A stretch of DNA of 64,000 nucleotides from assembly GCF_026810505.1 (NCBI RefSeq), contig NZ_CP101750.1, positions 4,679,254 through 4,743,253 on the forward strand, in the 5' to 3' direction. The position numbers and the translations under genes are program-made. The DNA is from Streptomyces sp. Je 1-369. GTDB taxonomy: Bacteria; Actinomycetota; Actinomycetes; Streptomycetales; Streptomycetaceae. Positions 52,292 to 61,678 of this stretch are shown in pieces; positions within the stretch are counted from its first letter, which is position 1; every line of letters starts with the position of its first letter. The notes beneath the pieces were generated by a model, which saw only the letters and a program-made list of their open reading frames with translations, had not been told where the DNA came from and did no database searches.

Positions 52292-53590
52292 TCAGCGTGC
52301 GGCCGCCGCCGTCCGGCGCGCACTCTCGTCGTACGACTGGACCGGCAGGGTCGCCCGACGCGTGCGCCGTACGTGCCGTTCGACGCCCCTCACCAGCCGT
52401 TCGGCGGTGAACGCGGCGCCGTACACGAAGCGCATGGCGGGTCCGAAGCTCGACGCGGTCGTCAGGCCCGCCAGGAAGAGGCCGGGGTGCGAGGTCTCGA
52501 AGCGATCGCTGACGTAGGGCGTGCCGTCCGAGAGGCAGCGCAGGCCGCCCCGGAGCTCCGGGGGCAGGACGCCGATGCGGTCCGCCGTGGCCTGGAAGCC
52601 GGTGGCGGCGATGATGTGGTCCGTCGCGAAGCTCAGGCCTCCGCCGGTGGCGGCGACGGTGTTCACGCGGACACGGCCGCCGATGGCCTCGGCCGACGCG
52701 ACCCGGTGGCCGACCCGCACCTCGACCCCCGCGTCGACGCGGTCCCTGACCCACCACGCCCCGGCAGGGCCCAGCGCGTCGGCGGCGACACGGGCGCGGG
52801 CCGTCTCGGGGAGCAGCCGGAAGACACCGGGGGTGTCGGCGTAGAACTTGTTGCGCCAGCCGCAGCCGAGGCCGGTGTGCGGGGCGCGCAGCGACTCCAG
52901 CCACGGCCGCTGCCGGGCGGGCGGCAGGGTGTTCCAGTTCACGCGCGGGGAGCGGGCGATGACGCGCACCCGGGTGCCCTGCTCGGACAGGAGCGCGGCG
53001 GTCTCCAGGGCCGCCTGCCCGGCCCCGAGCACCGTCACGTCCCGGCCGCGGAAGCGTGCGAGGTCGGCGTGGTGGCTGCTGTGCGAGACGTACTCGGCGC
53101 CCAGGCCGCGGACGGCGCGGGGGATCTCGGTGAAGGGCAGCACGCCCACCGCGAGGGCGACGGCCCGGGCGCGGCGGACCTCGCCGTCCTCGGTCCGTGC
53201 CTCGTAGCCGCCCGGGGCGGTCCGGACGGAGGCGATGAGGCGCTCGTCGACCCGCGGGGACGCCTGTTCGGCGAACCAGAGGCCGTAGGACGCGAAGTGC
53301 TCGATGGGGAGCGGCCTGCCGTGCTCGGCGGGCAGGTTCTCACGGGCGCAGTACGCGGCCAGGCCGAAGCGGCCCGCGGGGTCGGACAGGTCGGACGCCC
53401 ACGGCTCCGACTTCAGGAACATGCCGCGCGGCATGTGGTCCCGCCAGGACGCCATGGGCCTGCCGAAGACCTGTACGTCCAGGCCGGCCGCCGCGGCGTG
53501 CGAGGCGATCGAGAGGCCGTAGGGGCCCGCTCCGACGATCAGCAGGTCGTGCAGGTCGTGCAGGTCGTGCTGGTCATGCAGGTCATGCAT
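52292..53590 (-). CDS. FAD-dependent NAD(P)H monooxygenase-like protein
   Basis: 432 aa. The FAD-binding LLIVGAGPYGLSIASHAA begins after an odd N-terminal HDL-repeat; NADPH-binding VTVLGAGQAALETAALL lies near 192; IIAATGFQ is the ATG-x-(h) motif of flavin N-hydroxylating/Baeyer-Villiger type enzymes. FLKSEPWASDLS resembles SidA/lysine-N-oxygenase relatives. The ATG overlaps the ATP-grasp stop by 8 bp, so the two act together. Substrate unknown. Confidence 0.85.
   Translation of the reverse strand: MHDLHDQHDLHDLHDLLIVGAGPYGLSIASHAAAAGLDVQVFGRPMASWRDHMPRGMFLKSEPWASDLSDPAGRFGLAAYCARENLPAEHGRPLPIEHFASYGLWFAEQASPRVDERLIASVRTAPGGYEARTEDGEVRRARAVALAVGVLPFTEIPRAVRGLGAEYVSHSSHHADLARFRGRDVTVLGAGQAALETAALLSEQGTRVRVIARSPRVNWNTLPPARQRPWLESLRAPHTGLGCGWRNKFYADTPGVFRLLPETARARVAADALGPAGAWWVRDRVDAGVEVRVGHRVASAEAIGGRVRVNTVAATGGGLSFATDHIIAATGFQATADRIGVLPPELRGGLRCLSDGTPYVSDRFETSHPGLFLAGLTTASSFGPAMRFVYGAAFTAERLVRGVERHVRRTRRATLPVQSYDESARRTAAAAR
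53543..53587. repeat. Five 9-bp tandem repeats in the start region of the monooxygenase gene
   Basis: CAGGTCGTG three times, then CTGGTCATG and CAGGTCATG. They encode alternating His-Asp-Leu just after the start codon; a multiple of three, so copy change keeps frame. Confidence 0.8.
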
Positions 53591-54908
53591 CGGTGACTGC
53601 TCGCTCTCGGTTGGGTGTGCCGGGGAGGACGGCGGGCGCGTGCTTCCGCGCCCTGATCGACAGGGACGTCAGGAGCCGGTGCGTGCGGTGGCGCATGCCG
53701 TCGCCGAGGCGTCGCACCACGTGACGGCGCCACAGGCGGCGCAGGGTGGCCCCGGGGGCGGGGTCGTCGTCGGCGTGCCAGGCGAGTTCGCCGGCGGGGG
53801 AGGGGCGGGCGCCCGGACGGGCGAGGGCGCGCAGGGCGGCCAGCGGCGCGTAGTTCTCCACCAGGAACGTGCGGCCCGGCAGCGGGTCGGGGGCCGGGGC
53901 CGGGCGGTGGGTCAGGTCCAGGTGCAGGGCGCGTACGACATCGGTGTCCGTGCCGTCGGCGAAGAGGCGGAACTGGGCGCCGGGCCGCGGATTGAAGTCG
54001 ATCAGGTGGAAGTCGCCGGTCGCCGCGTCCCTGCGGAAGTCCAGGTCGAAGATCCCGCGGTACTCCAGGGCGGCCACGACCTGCGCGGCCGCGGACCACA
54101 GCGCGGGGTTCTCGGCCCACTCGCCGCTCACCGTGAGCCCCGCCGAACGCGGCCAGGAGCGGTGCTTCTGTCCCGTGCCCCCACCGCGTACGACGCCGTC
54201 GCGGCCCGCGCAGCCGTGGACGAACCAGTCCGCGTCGCGGGCGCCGGGCACGAAGGCCTGGAGGAGCAGGCGGCTGCCCGCCTCGGCGCGGCGCTCGAAC
54301 AGCTCGGAGGCCTCGCGCGGGGAGCCGATCACGGTGGTGCTGCGCAGTCCGGTGCCGCGGGGCAGCAGCCAGGGGCGGCTCCACTTCGCGACGGCGGGCG
54401 ACCCGATGCGGTCGACGGCGCCCGCGGCCTCGGCGGCGGACTCCGGGGCCAGCGTCGTGGGGTGGGCCACGCCCGCCTGCGCGCAGACCTGGGCGAGGGT
54501 CGCCTTGTCGGCGACGCGCTCGGCGACGTTGCCCGCCGTGCGGGGCAGCAGGAAGCAGTCGGTGAGCTCCTCGTACAGGGCGCTGACGGCGAGGGCGCTC
54601 GCGTCGTCCAGCGGGATCAGCACGGCGGGCCCCGACAGGCGCCGCGAGACGCGGCGCAGGACGGCGGCGACCTCGGCGAGCGATGCGCCCGGCATGGGCG
54701 GGGCGTGCATCCGGTGCAGATAGCGGGAGCGCCGCACGGGGCTGCGCCGGTCGTCGGCGACCAGGTGGACCTCGACGCCGGCCCGCCCCAGCGAGCGCAG
54801 GGCGCCCAGCGTCCCGTGGTGAAAGGGATTCCTGTCGATCCGCAACAGGACCGCAGGAATGCGTGTATCCAGAGGCTGCAACGTCACCCTCGCTTGTCGA
54901 TCGCCCAT
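53583..54908 (-). CDS. ATP-grasp domain protein (carboxylate-amine ligase-like)
   Basis: 441 aa from ATG 54908; the frame runs to 55118 but that would overlap the divergent GH26 start. The pre-grasp domain starts RIPAVLLRIDRNPFHHGTLGALRSLGRAGVEVHLV; ATP-grasp parts are SPAVAKWSRPWLLPRGTGLR, LLLQAFVPGARDADWFVHG and FDLDFRRDAATGDFHLIDFNPRPGAQF with metal ligands. Probably joins an amino compound to a carboxylate. Forms an operon with the flavin monooxygenase at the edge of the polysaccharide cluster. No strong ribosome site. Confidence 0.83.
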   Translation of the reverse strand: MGDRQARVTLQPLDTRIPAVLLRIDRNPFHHGTLGALRSLGRAGVEVHLVADDRRSPVRRSRYLHRMHAPPMPGASLAEVAAVLRRVSRRLSGPAVLIPLDDASALAVSALYEELTDCFLLPRTAGNVAERVADKATLAQVCAQAGVAHPTTLAPESAAEAAGAVDRIGSPAVAKWSRPWLLPRGTGLRSTTVIGSPREASELFERRAEAGSRLLLQAFVPGARDADWFVHGCAGRDGVVRGGGTGQKHRSWPRSAGLTVSGEWAENPALWSAAAQVVAALEYRGIFDLDFRRDAATGDFHLIDFNPRPGAQFRLFADGTDTDVVRALHLDLTHRPAPAPDPLPGRTFLVENYAPLAALRALARPGARPSPAGELAWHADDDPAPGATLRRLWRRHVVRRLGDGMRHRTHRLLTSLSIRARKHAPAVLPGTPNRERAVTDA

Positions 54909-55029
54909 GCGGGCGATGTGGTGGAACACAGGATTAGAAGCTCGATTGGCGCAATAGAAATACATATGACGAGGTGTCAGTGGACTGAGCGGTCGAGCAG
55001 GGCCGGAGGCCGGAAGAAGAGGAGCAGAT

Positions 55030-56244
55030 ATGGGGTCACACCCCCCACAACGTTTTCGACGCCGTGGACGTGTCGCTTTCATCGCCGCGGGAATCGTCTC
55101 TTCGCTCGTCCTGGCCACCGTTCCGGGGCAAACGGCGGGTGCGGAACGCGACGGCGAACCACCTGAGGGTGCACCCGCGGCCCCCGCTTTCGGCGCTTAT
55201 CTCGACTACGGCCCCCGCGGGGTCGAGCGGATGACGGAACTCAGCAAATGGCTCGGCGGCGCCGAGCTGCGGGTCGGTCACACGTACCTCCCGGGCGACC
55301 GCTGGAGCAATATCGAGGGTGCCCCGAATTTCCTGGAGAAATGGGCCGAGTGGCGCAAGGCTAAGGACAACAGGCTCTTTGTCCTCAACGTCCCGATGCT
55401 CGAACGCAACGAGGACGGCGTCGGCGACACCGAGGTGGCCGGAATGCTGGAGAGAGGCGCGACGGGCGCCTTCGACCAGCACTTCCGGGCATTGGCCGAA
55501 CGCCTGGTCGACCTGGGTGTGCCGGACACGGTCGTCGTGCTCGGGTGGGAGATGAACGGCACGACCTACACCCATCGCTGCGGTCCGGACCCGGAGTCCT
55601 GGAAGAAGTACTGGAACAGGATCGTCACCACGATGCGTTCGGTGCCGGGCCAGAAGTTCCGGTTCGACTTCACGCCCAGCAGGGGCCGGGACGCCGTTCC
55701 GTGGACGCAGTGCTATCCCGGGGACGACACGGTCGACATCGTCGGCATGGACTCGTACGACCAGCCGCGCGGAATGTCATTCGACGAGCAGGTGAAGGAG
55801 CCCTACGGACTCCAGCACCACGTGGACTTCGCGGCGGAGCACAAGAAGCCCATCTCGTATCCGGAATGGGGTCTGTTCCGCAACGGCGACAACGAGGAAT
55901 ACATGCGCCGCATGCTGGAATGGATGAAGGAGAAGAAGCCGCTGTACAACACCGTCACCGACTACTGCCCGCACGGCGTGTGGCAGTGCAAGGAGAATCC
56001 TGAGTCCGCGAAGGCCTACCGCGAACTCCTCTCGGGCCGTGACACCGATCCGACCGAGCCGGTGAATCCGCCGACCTGTACGCCGGTGCATTTCGGCGAC
56101 TGGGTTGAACAGTGGCTCGGCGGCAAGCTGTGCCTGCGCCTCGACTGGTGGAAGGACCCGCAGAAAACCGGGGACCCGAAGAAGTCCCAGGACCCCGGGA
56201 AGTCCGAGGGCCCCGGGAAGTCCGAGGACCCCGGGAAGTCCTGA
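55030..56244 (+). CDS. Secreted GH26-type glycoside hydrolase
   Basis: 404 aa. Signal peptide with RRRGR and a hydrophobic core to about residue 37. GH26 catalytic pair: acid/base E174 in VVLGWEMNG and nucleophile E279 in ISYPEWGLF. Family enzymes cleave beta-mannans. The C-terminus carries Cys-containing and Trp-rich segments and a Lys/Pro tandem repeat (DPGKSEGPGKS). In an EPS cluster it may process or release the polymer. Only gene of the cluster on the plus strand. Confidence 0.85.
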   Translation: MGSHPPQRFRRRGRVAFIAAGIVSSLVLATVPGQTAGAERDGEPPEGAPAAPAFGAYLDYGPRGVERMTELSKWLGGAELRVGHTYLPGDRWSNIEGAPNFLEKWAEWRKAKDNRLFVLNVPMLERNEDGVGDTEVAGMLERGATGAFDQHFRALAERLVDLGVPDTVVVLGWEMNGTTYTHRCGPDPESWKKYWNRIVTTMRSVPGQKFRFDFTPSRGRDAVPWTQCYPGDDTVDIVGMDSYDQPRGMSFDEQVKEPYGLQHHVDFAAEHKKPISYPEWGLFRNGDNEEYMRRMLEWMKEKKPLYNTVTDYCPHGVWQCKENPESAKAYRELLSGRDTDPTEPVNPPTCTPVHFGDWVEQWLGGKLCLRLDWWKDPQKTGDPKKSQDPGKSEGPGKSEDPGKS

Positions 56245-56274
56245 CCCCCGGGCCGTCCGCGGTGGTGCGAGCCG

Positions 56275-57438
56275 TCACGTCGAGGCTCCGCCGCCGCGGC
56301 CGGACCCGTCGCCCCGCCGCTCCTCGCGCTCGCGCAGCCACCGCTTCGCCCACTGGCGCCCCGAGACGCCCCACGCCACCGCGCACACCAGCGGCGCGGT
56401 GCGCCTGCGGGCGAGGAGGAGCCGCTGGTTGGCGACCGGTTCGGGCCGCCAGTGGTGCTTGTACGGCTCGTTGCCGCGCAGCAGGCTGAGCGCGCGCGGG
56501 TGCTCGCCGCCGGTGTGCCGCGTGCACGCGTCGAGGAGCATCGTGGCGACGTCGACCTTCCGTTCCCTGAGCCGGGGATGCGCCCCGTACAGGTAGCCGC
56601 CCGCCAGCGTGCCGGAAAGCAGCGTCAGGTCCGCCGCCATCACCTCGCCGTCCAGGCTGAACTCGGTCACCACCGCCTCGCCCGCCGCGACCATCGGGCG
56701 CATCGAGCGCAGCAGATGCTCGTGGAACCGCGGCTGGAGGTGCTCGGCCGTCACCTTGCGGCCCTGCCACTGGAGCTGGTGCAGCCGCAGCAGGGTGCGC
56801 ACCGAGTTCTCCACCTCGTCGGCGGGTACGACACGGCTCTGCACGCCCAGCGCCGACAGCTTGCGCATCTTGGCCCGGGTGCGCTGCGCCCGCGGTGTCG
56901 GCAGCCGCTTGAGCAGGCCTTCCATGGGGAGCGCGGGAAGTTCGAGGCAGGCGGAGCCCGCGAGGGCGCGGCGCGGGCCCGGCCAGCGTGCGTAGAGGTC
57001 CTCGGCGCACGCGCCCGGCCTGACCTCCCCGAAGTCGATCAGCGCGGTCCTGGCCAGCGCGTACAGGCCGGACAGGAGCGCCTCCGTGCCCTCCTCCCGG
57101 CACGCGTCGTCCACCAGGACGTCCGTGAAGTCGGAGATCGCGCCGCCCAGCGGCTTCAGGGCGGGCAGCGGCCGGTCCACCCGCATCAGCGGGGCCGCGG
57201 CGATCAGCTGTGCGCCGTCGCGGACCAGGAGGACGCGCAACCGCCCCGGGCTCCCGTACGACTGCCACCAGGACGACAGCCAGGCGTGGCTCTGGAACGG
57301 CGTCGCCGCCCCGCACGACCGGTGGAGGCGCCCCCACGGCTCGGCCAGCGCGTCGAACTCGTCCTCGTCGACGCAGAGTTCGGCCATCGGGCGGGTGTCG
57401 GGCGCGGTGTGCGGCGCTGTGCGCGCTGCCGTACTCAC
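56275..57438 (-). CDS. GNAT / CelD-BcsL-type acetyltransferase
   Basis: 387 aa from GTG 57438, overlapping the Wzz-like stop (GTGA). FQSHAWLSSWWQSYG, RVLLVRDGAQLIAAAPLMR, and the C-terminal GNAT part (RLHQLQWQGRK; AVVTEFSLDGEVMAADLTLLSGTLAGGYLYGAHPRLRERKVDVATMLLDAC) are those of polysaccharide-linked acyltransferases. It may acylate sugar residues. Last gene of the long minus-strand EPS operon. Confidence 0.83.
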   Translation of the reverse strand: MSTAARTAPHTAPDTRPMAELCVDEDEFDALAEPWGRLHRSCGAATPFQSHAWLSSWWQSYGSPGRLRVLLVRDGAQLIAAAPLMRVDRPLPALKPLGGAISDFTDVLVDDACREEGTEALLSGLYALARTALIDFGEVRPGACAEDLYARWPGPRRALAGSACLELPALPMEGLLKRLPTPRAQRTRAKMRKLSALGVQSRVVPADEVENSVRTLLRLHQLQWQGRKVTAEHLQPRFHEHLLRSMRPMVAAGEAVVTEFSLDGEVMAADLTLLSGTLAGGYLYGAHPRLRERKVDVATMLLDACTRHTGGEHPRALSLLRGNEPYKHHWRPEPVANQRLLLARRRTAPLVCAVAWGVSGRQWAKRWLREREERRGDGSGRGGGAST

Positions 57439-58085
57439 GGGGTGCTCCGCACCAGCGCGGACGCGGGTCCCGGTACGGAGGGGCCCGCCACCGCCTCCGT
57501 ACGGGCGCGCGGCCGCACCAGGAGCGCGAGGCTGCCGAGCAGCCCGCCCGCGCACCCTCCGACCAGGGTCGTCACGCCGGTGGAGAGCGACGCGGGGGCG
57601 TTGGGCGGCAGGGCGCGCGAGAACGGGATCAGCTTGATCCGCGTGCTGTCCTTGGAATGGTTGGCGCCGGTGGAGAGCGACCGTGCCACCGCGTTGGCGG
57701 TGATCGCGGCGGACGACGGCTTGTCGGTGGTCGCCGAGACCGCGATCATCGGCGCGTCCGGCGACGTGGCGACCCGCACCTTGTCCTGCAGCTCCGTGGC
57801 CGACACGCCCGCCGCCACCTGCGCGTCGCCCAGCACGGCGAGCTGCGTCGCGACCCGGCCGTACGCCTGCGCGAAGCCGAGCGCCGTCGCCGGGTCGGCC
57901 TTCTCCTGCGGGACGGCGACGACGTAACTCGTGGCCGTGTACTGCGGGGTCTGCAGCGCGCCGTACCCGGCACCGGCCAGGGCGCCGAGGACCGCGCAGG
58001 CCGGCAGGGCCGACCAGCGGGGGAGCCGCGCGGCACGGGCTCGCAGGGCGAGGATGCGCGGGCGCTCGTTCACGGAGTCGCTCAT
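57435..58085 (-). CDS. Wzz/Wzc-like chain-length determinant, no kinase domain
   Basis: 216 aa. Two membrane helices (about 26-45 and 166-188) flank an extracytoplasmic helical domain starting QTPQYTATSYVVAVPQ, the Wzz consensus region. The cytoplasmic BY-kinase domain seen in Wzc is absent. It should set polymer length. Overlaps GT4 and GNAT genes by 4 bp each. Confidence 0.83.
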   Translation of the reverse strand: MSDSVNERPRILALRARAARLPRWSALPACAVLGALAGAGYGALQTPQYTATSYVVAVPQEKADPATALGFAQAYGRVATQLAVLGDAQVAAGVSATELQDKVRVATSPDAPMIAVSATTDKPSSAAITANAVARSLSTGANHSKDSTRIKLIPFSRALPPNAPASLSTGVTTLVGGCAGGLLGSLALLVRPRARTEAVAGPSVPGPASALVRSTP

Positions 58086-59248
58086 CGAGGGGTCACCTCC
58101 AGGGTCGGGCCGGGGGCAACTGACGCGTATACGTTCATCAGTTGGTCGGCGCTTCGGCTGATGCAGTAGTGCCGTACCGCGGCCGGTGCCTCGCGGTGCG
58201 GCGGGACGTCGCCGCGCAGGCCGTGCAGCGCCTGCGCGAAGGAGTCCGGATCGCTCGGGCAGTACGCGGCGCCGGACCGCTCCGCCGCGTCGAGGCCCTC
58301 GACGGCCGGGCAGGAGGCGTACAGCACGGGCAGCCCGCTGGCCAGGCCCTCCACCAGGGCCAGACCGAAGGCCTCCTCCGGCGAGGGCGAGGCCAGCGCG
58401 TCCATCGCGGAGAGGAGCGAGGGCAGGTCCGGCGCGCCGACCGCGGCGTCGCCCTCGCGAGAGACCTCGGGGGAGGTCTCGTGCGTGGACTCGCCCACGA
58501 ACCGCACCCGTCCGTCGAGCCCGAGCCGGTGCGCGAGGCGGCGCAGCTCCGGCTCCTCGGGGCCGCTCCCCACCAGGACGACGACGACGTCGTCAGGCAG
58601 TTGCGCGGCGGCCCGCAGCAGCACGTCGAAGCGCTTGCCCGCGGTGAGGCGTCCGACGCCGCCGACGACGAACGCGCCGGAGGGCAGCCCGAGGTGCTGC
58701 CGGGTACGCGCCCGGCTCGCGGGGTCGAAGCGGAAGCGCTCCACCTCGATGCCGTTCGGCACCACCCGGATCCGCTGACGCGGCACGCCCCACCGGTGCA
58801 GCCGCGCCCCGACGGCGGGGGACACCGCGACGGTCACCCGTCCGAGCCGCTCCCCGGCCAGATAGAGGGCGCGGACCCCCGCGGTGAGCGGCCTGCCCTC
58901 CATCTGCGAGTCGCCCAGGGAGTGTTCGGTGGCCACCACCGCGCGCACCCCGGCCATCCGGGCCGCGATGCGCCCGTACAGGCAGGCGCGGTAGAGGTGC
59001 GTGTGCACCACGTCGTACCGGCCCGCCCGGATGATCCTGACCAGACGCGGCAGCGCCGCCAGGTCACGGTTGCCGGACATGCCCAGGTCGGTGACGCGGA
59101 TGCCGTCGGCGGCGATGGCCTGGGCGACGGTGCCCGCGTTGGTCAGCGCGACGACGTCGGAGTCGGTCGGCAAGTGCCGGAGCATGAGGCGCAGTTGCTG
59201 TTCCGCGCCGCCCACGCCGAGCCCGGTGATGATGTGCAGGACCTTCAT
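58082..59248 (-). CDS. GT4-family glycosyltransferase
   Basis: 388 aa from ATG 59248. KVLHIITGLGVGGAEQQLRLML (acceptor domain), HTHLYRACLYGRIAARMAG, VVPNGIEVERF, VGGVGRLTAGKRFDVLLRAAAQL and SPSPEEAFGLALVEGLASGLPVL (the E-x7-E motif) are all present. Adds a sugar to the lipid-linked repeat unit. ATGA coupling both sides. Confidence 0.93.
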   Translation of the reverse strand: MKVLHIITGLGVGGAEQQLRLMLRHLPTDSDVVALTNAGTVAQAIAADGIRVTDLGMSGNRDLAALPRLVRIIRAGRYDVVHTHLYRACLYGRIAARMAGVRAVVATEHSLGDSQMEGRPLTAGVRALYLAGERLGRVTVAVSPAVGARLHRWGVPRQRIRVVPNGIEVERFRFDPASRARTRQHLGLPSGAFVVGGVGRLTAGKRFDVLLRAAAQLPDDVVVVLVGSGPEEPELRRLAHRLGLDGRVRFVGESTHETSPEVSREGDAAVGAPDLPSLLSAMDALASPSPEEAFGLALVEGLASGLPVLYASCPAVEGLDAAERSGAAYCPSDPDSFAQALHGLRGDVPPHREAPAAVRHYCISRSADQLMNVYASVAPGPTLEVTPR

Positions 59249-60039
59249 GGGGCCGTCACCGCCGAGCGGTCGAGGGCGCGGCGCCGCAGCCGGTTGGTGC
59301 GCAGTTTCAGGCGCAGCCGCCACGCGGTGTCGTCCTGCCCGATGTGGACGCGGGGCAGGGCGTACGGGCCGGTGAGCACGCCGGGAGCGATGGCGCAGGC
59401 GTACCGGTATCCGGCGTTCCGTACGGCGGTGACGACGCGCTGGTCGACGGTGCCGTAGGGGTAGCAGAAACCCTGCGCCTCGGTGCCGGTCAGGTCGTGC
59501 AGGGCGGCCCGGCTGCCGCTGACCTCGCGGCGCAGGACGCGGTCGTCGGCGGTGGTCAGGTCGACGTGGGTCAGGCCGTGCGAGGCGATCTCCATGCCGC
59601 ACTCGGCGATGTGCCGGATGCCGTCGGCGCCGAGCAGCGGCTTGCGCGGGCCGAGCGGGTCCCAGGCGTTGTCGCCGTCGAGGCGGCCCGGCAGGACGAA
59701 GACGGTGGCGGTGCAGTCGTACTGCTGGAGGAGCGGCAGCGCGTGGTCGACGAAGTCGCGGTACCCGTCGTCGAAGGTGAGGCCCACCAGGTTGTGCTCC
59801 TGGCCCTGCGCGCACGCCTCCAGGAGGTACTTCATCGAGACGCCGCGCAGCCCCTGGCGCCGCATCCAGCGCAGCTGCGCGCCGAGCCGCTCGGGGGCGA
59901 CGGTGATCTCGTACGGATCGTCGGACGGGTCCGCGACGGAGTGGTACATCGCCACCCACGCCGGGGTGCGGGGCGGCCGCAGCCGCAGGAACGGCTCCGT
60001 GCCGGACGACGGTGCGGACGGGGTCAGGTCAACGGACAT
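59245..60039 (-). CDS. Polysaccharide deacetylase (CE4 / NodB fold)
   Basis: 264 aa. NodB motifs: LTFDDGYRDF (catalytic base and metal Asp), ASHGLTHVDLTT (metal His pair) and CYPYGTVDQRV. No signal peptide, so it may act inside on lipid-linked sugar or be exported another way. Overlaps flippase and GT4 genes. Confidence 0.92.
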   Translation of the reverse strand: MSVDLTPSAPSSGTEPFLRLRPPRTPAWVAMYHSVADPSDDPYEITVAPERLGAQLRWMRRQGLRGVSMKYLLEACAQGQEHNLVGLTFDDGYRDFVDHALPLLQQYDCTATVFVLPGRLDGDNAWDPLGPRKPLLGADGIRHIAECGMEIASHGLTHVDLTTADDRVLRREVSGSRAALHDLTGTEAQGFCYPYGTVDQRVVTAVRNAGYRYACAIAPGVLTGPYALPRVHIGQDDTAWRLRLKLRTNRLRRRALDRSAVTAP

Positions 60040-61678
60040 GGCGCAGCTTTCTGCTGACGGATCGAAGGGCGGACGGCCAGGGCTGCGCCCTCAGGAGCAG
60101 CCCGATGAGCACGAAGGAGACGGCCACGACGGTGAAGCCCGCGAGGACCGCGAGGGCGGGCTGTGCCACCCGCTGCGCGCATCCGGCGCCCAGGGCGGCC
60201 GCGCCCCCGGCGGCCACGACGAGGCGGCCCAGCTGTCCGGCGAGGGCCCGTGTCCTGACCGGCACGGTGCGCGGGCCCGTGCCGCGCAGCAGGAGCAGCG
60301 CGGTGACGCAGATGCCGGTCGCGTTGGCGGCGGCGATCCCGTGGACGCCCCACGTGCCGACGGTCAGGAAGCCGATCCCCGCGGTGGCGACGACGCCGAC
60401 GACCATCGCGTAGAGCGGGATCCACGTGGTCCGTGCGACGGAGAAGTGCGCGCGGGCCAGCGCGCCGACCAGTGTGTGGCCGAGCAGGCCGAAGGCGTAG
60501 ACACGCATGACGGACGCGGTGGCGGCGGTGTCGCTCGCGGTGAAGGCGCCGCGCTGGAAGAGGAGTTCGATGAGCGGGGGCGCGGTGGCGACGACGGCCG
60601 CGGCGCCGAGCAGCACCAGGCAGCCCGCCAGGACGATGTCCCGCTCGACGCGGTCGCGGGCCCGCTCCGTCTCGCCCGCGGCCAGCGCCCGCGCCACCAC
60701 GGGGAAGGTGACCGTGCAGATCATGAGCGAGAGGGCCATCGGCATCTGCGCGACCTTCTGCGCGTAGTTCAGGTGCGAGATGGCCCCGGCGGGCAGCGAC
60801 GAGGCGAGGAACCGTTCGATGAGGACCTGCGACTGGCGGCACAGCGCGAAGAGCAGGACGGTCCAGATGATCGCGGTCTGGAGGGTGCTGTCCGACGACC
60901 TCGCCGGAACGGGCGCGGCCCCCGGCCCGGGCCGGTACGGGTGCCGCAGCTGCCGCCATAACGAGGGCGCCTGTACGACGACCATGAGCACCCCGCCCAC
61001 CGCCACACCGGCAGCCGCGGCCCGCACTCCCAGCGGCGCCGCGAGCGCGAACAGGGCGGCGATGATCGCCGCGTTGTAGGCGACGTAGACCGTGGCGGGT
61101 GCGACGAACCGCTGGTGGGCGCGGAGCGCGGCGCTGCAGTAGCCGGTGAGGCCGAAGGTCAGGGCGCAGGTGGCGGTCAGCCGGGTGCAGTCGACGGCGA
61201 GCCGTGGGTCGGGCAGGCCGGGGGCGAGCACGGCGACCAGGTAGGGGGCGGCCGCGATGAGCAGGACGGCGGTGCCCACGAACCAGAGGGTCATGCGGGG
61301 CAGCGAGGCCCGGACGAGCTCGCGTACCGGGTCGAGGGGCGGGCCGTCCGCGCGGCGTGCGAGGGCCAGGCTGAACGCGGGGACGAGGAAGAAGGCGAGG
61401 CCGTCCTCGATGAGCAGCGTCGCGGCCAGCTCGGGGAGCGTCCAGGCCACCAGGAAGGCGTCGGTGTCGGTCCCGGCGCCGAAGAAGTGCGCGAGCGCCT
61501 GGTCGCGTACGAGCCCGAGGAGCGATCCCGCGACGGACAGTGCGGCGGTGACCAGCGCGGCCTTGGCGAGGAACGAGCCGCCCGTCTTCCCGGCGGGCTC
61601 CAGTACCGGGGGCGGGACGGTCGCGGTGGTGGACGGCGGGTCCGGGTCGGGGGCCACCTCGGGCGGCACGGTCGTCAT
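60029..61678 (-). CDS. MurJ/MviN-like lipid-linked oligosaccharide flippase
   Basis: 549 aa from ATG 61678. About 14 membrane helices; the MOP-superfamily start SFLAKAALVTAALSVAGSLLGLVRDQALAHFFGAG is close to MurJ. In this operon it is more likely dedicated to flipping the EPS repeat unit than lipid II. N-terminal 30 residues are Pro-rich and cytosolic. Confidence 0.88.
   Translation of the reverse strand: MTTVPPEVAPDPDPPSTTATVPPPVLEPAGKTGGSFLAKAALVTAALSVAGSLLGLVRDQALAHFFGAGTDTDAFLVAWTLPELAATLLIEDGLAFFLVPAFSLALARRADGPPLDPVRELVRASLPRMTLWFVGTAVLLIAAAPYLVAVLAPGLPDPRLAVDCTRLTATCALTFGLTGYCSAALRAHQRFVAPATVYVAYNAAIIAALFALAAPLGVRAAAAGVAVGGVLMVVVQAPSLWRQLRHPYRPGPGAAPVPARSSDSTLQTAIIWTVLLFALCRQSQVLIERFLASSLPAGAISHLNYAQKVAQMPMALSLMICTVTFPVVARALAAGETERARDRVERDIVLAGCLVLLGAAAVVATAPPLIELLFQRGAFTASDTAATASVMRVYAFGLLGHTLVGALARAHFSVARTTWIPLYAMVVGVVATAGIGFLTVGTWGVHGIAAANATGICVTALLLLRGTGPRTVPVRTRALAGQLGRLVVAAGGAAALGAGCAQRVAQPALAVLAGFTVVAVSFVLIGLLLRAQPWPSALRSVSRKLRHVR

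Noticed and set aside
54909..55118. N-terminal extension of the ATP-grasp gene in the EPS region
   Set aside because: It would overlap the divergent GH26 start and promoter and encodes low-complexity Arg/Pro sequence unlike the family.
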